Part shown: piece after piece, positions 63,141 to 64,000 of the stretch
How positions within the stretch are numbered: the first letter of the stretch is position 1
How the letters are laid out: each line of letters begins with the position of its first letter
NCBI RefSeq assembly: GCF_900167085.1
Contig: NZ_FUXA01000007.1
Location: forward strand, 62,001 to 126,000
Length of the DNA stretch: 64,000 nt
Source: Eubacterium ruminantium
GTDB taxonomy: Bacteria; Bacillota; Clostridia; Lachnospirales; Lachnospiraceae
Reading direction: 5' to 3'
Program-made: the position numbers and the translations under genes
Notes under the pieces: generated by a model
The model's database searches: none
Seen by the model: the letters and a program-made list of their open reading frames with translations, nothing else
What the model was told of the DNA's origin: nothing

Positions 63141-64000
63141 ATGAGTGACAAAGTAAAAGAGACGAAAAAAACAAGGAATAAGGACAAGTCCGCCATTCTT
63201 CGGCTGAGTCTTGCTTTTCTTATTCCTTTTATCATAGCGATCATCGCTCTTGCAACAGGGCATTTCGCTCCTTTCGGAGATAAAGACGTTCTGTCGGCAG
63301 GACATTTTGAGAAATACAGATATCTTCTTAACGATCTGCATGACAAGGTTCATGATGATTCTGTCAATACTTCCGGTTTCATAAGCGGACAGGGATATGA
63401 TATCAAAGAATCATGGGCATTCTATCTTTCAGATCCTACAAATCTTATAACACTCGCTTTTCCAAAAAGCGACATGGCCGATGTTTTAGATATCCTCTAT
63501 GCTTTTAAGATTGGACTCGCCGGCCTTTTCTTTAGTTTGCTTCTTAATTACAAAAAGAAGAAAGAACAAGAAGATAAACTTACTGAAGAAAAATGTCGCA
63601 GCAAAATTATAGAATCTCTTAAGGCTAAAAAAGAAGCCAAAAAAGCTAAGAAACTTGCTGCTCTGGAAAAAAGCGGCAAAGCCGATAAAAATATCGATAT
63701 TAAGATAGGTGGAAATGATGAGCCAAAGTCTAAATTCGGTATTTTCATCAAGAATTTCGATATTATCAATCTTGCCCTTTCCATCTCTTATGCTTTATCT
63801 GCATATATGATAGGAAGTGGTCTCAATGTAACATGGCTTGGAGCAGTTGCTCTTTTCCCTCTTGTTATTCTCGCTATCGAGAAACTTGTATATGAAGGAA
63901 AATGGATGATGTACTGCTTCTCTCTTACTGCGTCATTTTTCCTTAATTTCTATATTACAATAATAGTATTTTTCTTTACACTTATATATTTCTTCCTTCA
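63141..64000 (+). CDS. YfhO-like multi-pass membrane protein (partial)
   Basis: The only plus-strand gene; 286 codons seen before the right edge. Start ATG at 63141 has GGAGGG 8 nt upstream. TM helices lie at about 20-40 and 115-135, then from residue 210 to the edge. The block SYALSAYMIGSGLNVTWLGA followed by LFPLVILAIEKLVYEG is typical of YfhO/GT-C-like proteins, which in Firmicutes can aid glycosylation of wall polymers. A charged loop of about 75 residues (Lys/Glu/Asp) interrupts the TM region. Confidence 0.75.
   Translation, partial: MSDKVKETKKTRNKDKSAILRLSLAFLIPFIIAIIALATGHFAPFGDKDVLSAGHFEKYRYLLNDLHDKVHDDSVNTSGFISGQGYDIKESWAFYLSDPTNLITLAFPKSDMADVLDILYAFKIGLAGLFFSLLLNYKKKKEQEDKLTEEKCRSKIIESLKAKKEAKKAKKLAALEKSGKADKNIDIKIGGNDEPKSKFGIFIKNFDIINLALSISYALSAYMIGSGLNVTWLGAVALFPLVILAIEKLVYEGKWMMYCFSLTASFFLNFYITIIVFFFTLIYFFL

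Overview
The window looks like a chromosomal segment from an anaerobic low-GC Firmicute of the Lachnospiraceae, probably a rumen or gut fibre degrader close to Butyrivibrio or Pseudobutyrivibrio. The evidence is the Firmicute gene orders (rimP-nusA-ylxR-ylxQ-infB-rbfA-nrnA, dprA-topA-codY, and nusB-xseA-xseB-ispA-dxs-tlyA-nadK-argR-recN), the AT-rich spacers, the DUF6115 and DUF3784 proteins, and a secreted GH11 xylanase with an N-rich linker and a CBM36-like module. The genus is an inference. I see no rRNA, tRNA, CRISPR array, insertion sequence or prophage.

Almost every gene is on the minus strand, so transcription runs from high to low coordinates. Read that way: an Asp23 protein, nusB, exonuclease VII, isoprenoid genes, tlyA, NAD kinase, argR and recN (62.9-53.3 kb); two overlapping aspartoacylase-like genes and purL (53.1-47.4 kb); a MoxR/DUF58/membrane-protein cassette and a lipoprotein (47.4-42.6 kb); an amino-acid block leuC-leuD-leuB, ilvD-ilvB, serC-serA and asd (42.4-31.5 kb); a small kinase, DUF1015, glgB, mscS and ylmH (31.4-25.5 kb); two G3E GTPases and a flavoredoxin-like protein (25.3-22.0 kb); yifB, dprA, topA and codY (21.9-16.2 kb); two cell-envelope proteins, rpsB and tsf (16.1-12.2 kb); a 1.1 kb spacer followed by the xylanase and a wall-anchored pilin-like protein (12.2-7.9 kb); a zinc-ribbon Xaa-Pro peptidase; and the nusA-infB operon running off the left edge as a partial nrnA. 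The only plus-strand gene is a YfhO-like membrane protein cut by the right edge.

CodY is encoded beside topA, and the leu/ilv genes it typically controls in Firmicutes are in the same window; a weak CodY-like box abuts a good promoter before leuC. DUF1015 lies near serC-serA and carries a DGHHR motif.

The most unusual features are: (1) spacers filled with short tandem repeats, several starting at the stop codon of the upstream gene, the clearest being a 24-bp array between mscS and ylmH whose units read as start, three codons, stop; (2) a pair of overlapping aspartoacylase-like proteins whose active-site motifs are degenerate in different ways, behind a promoter covered by a perfect palindrome; (3) a G3E GTPase with a large His/Asp/Glu insert and a CSCGHHH motif present twice, behind a promoter with an 11-bp-arm inverted repeat; and (4) NusA with a very acidic repeat tail and IF2 with an Arg/Asp repeat region in the same operon. 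All functional statements are from reading the sequence only; no searches were run.
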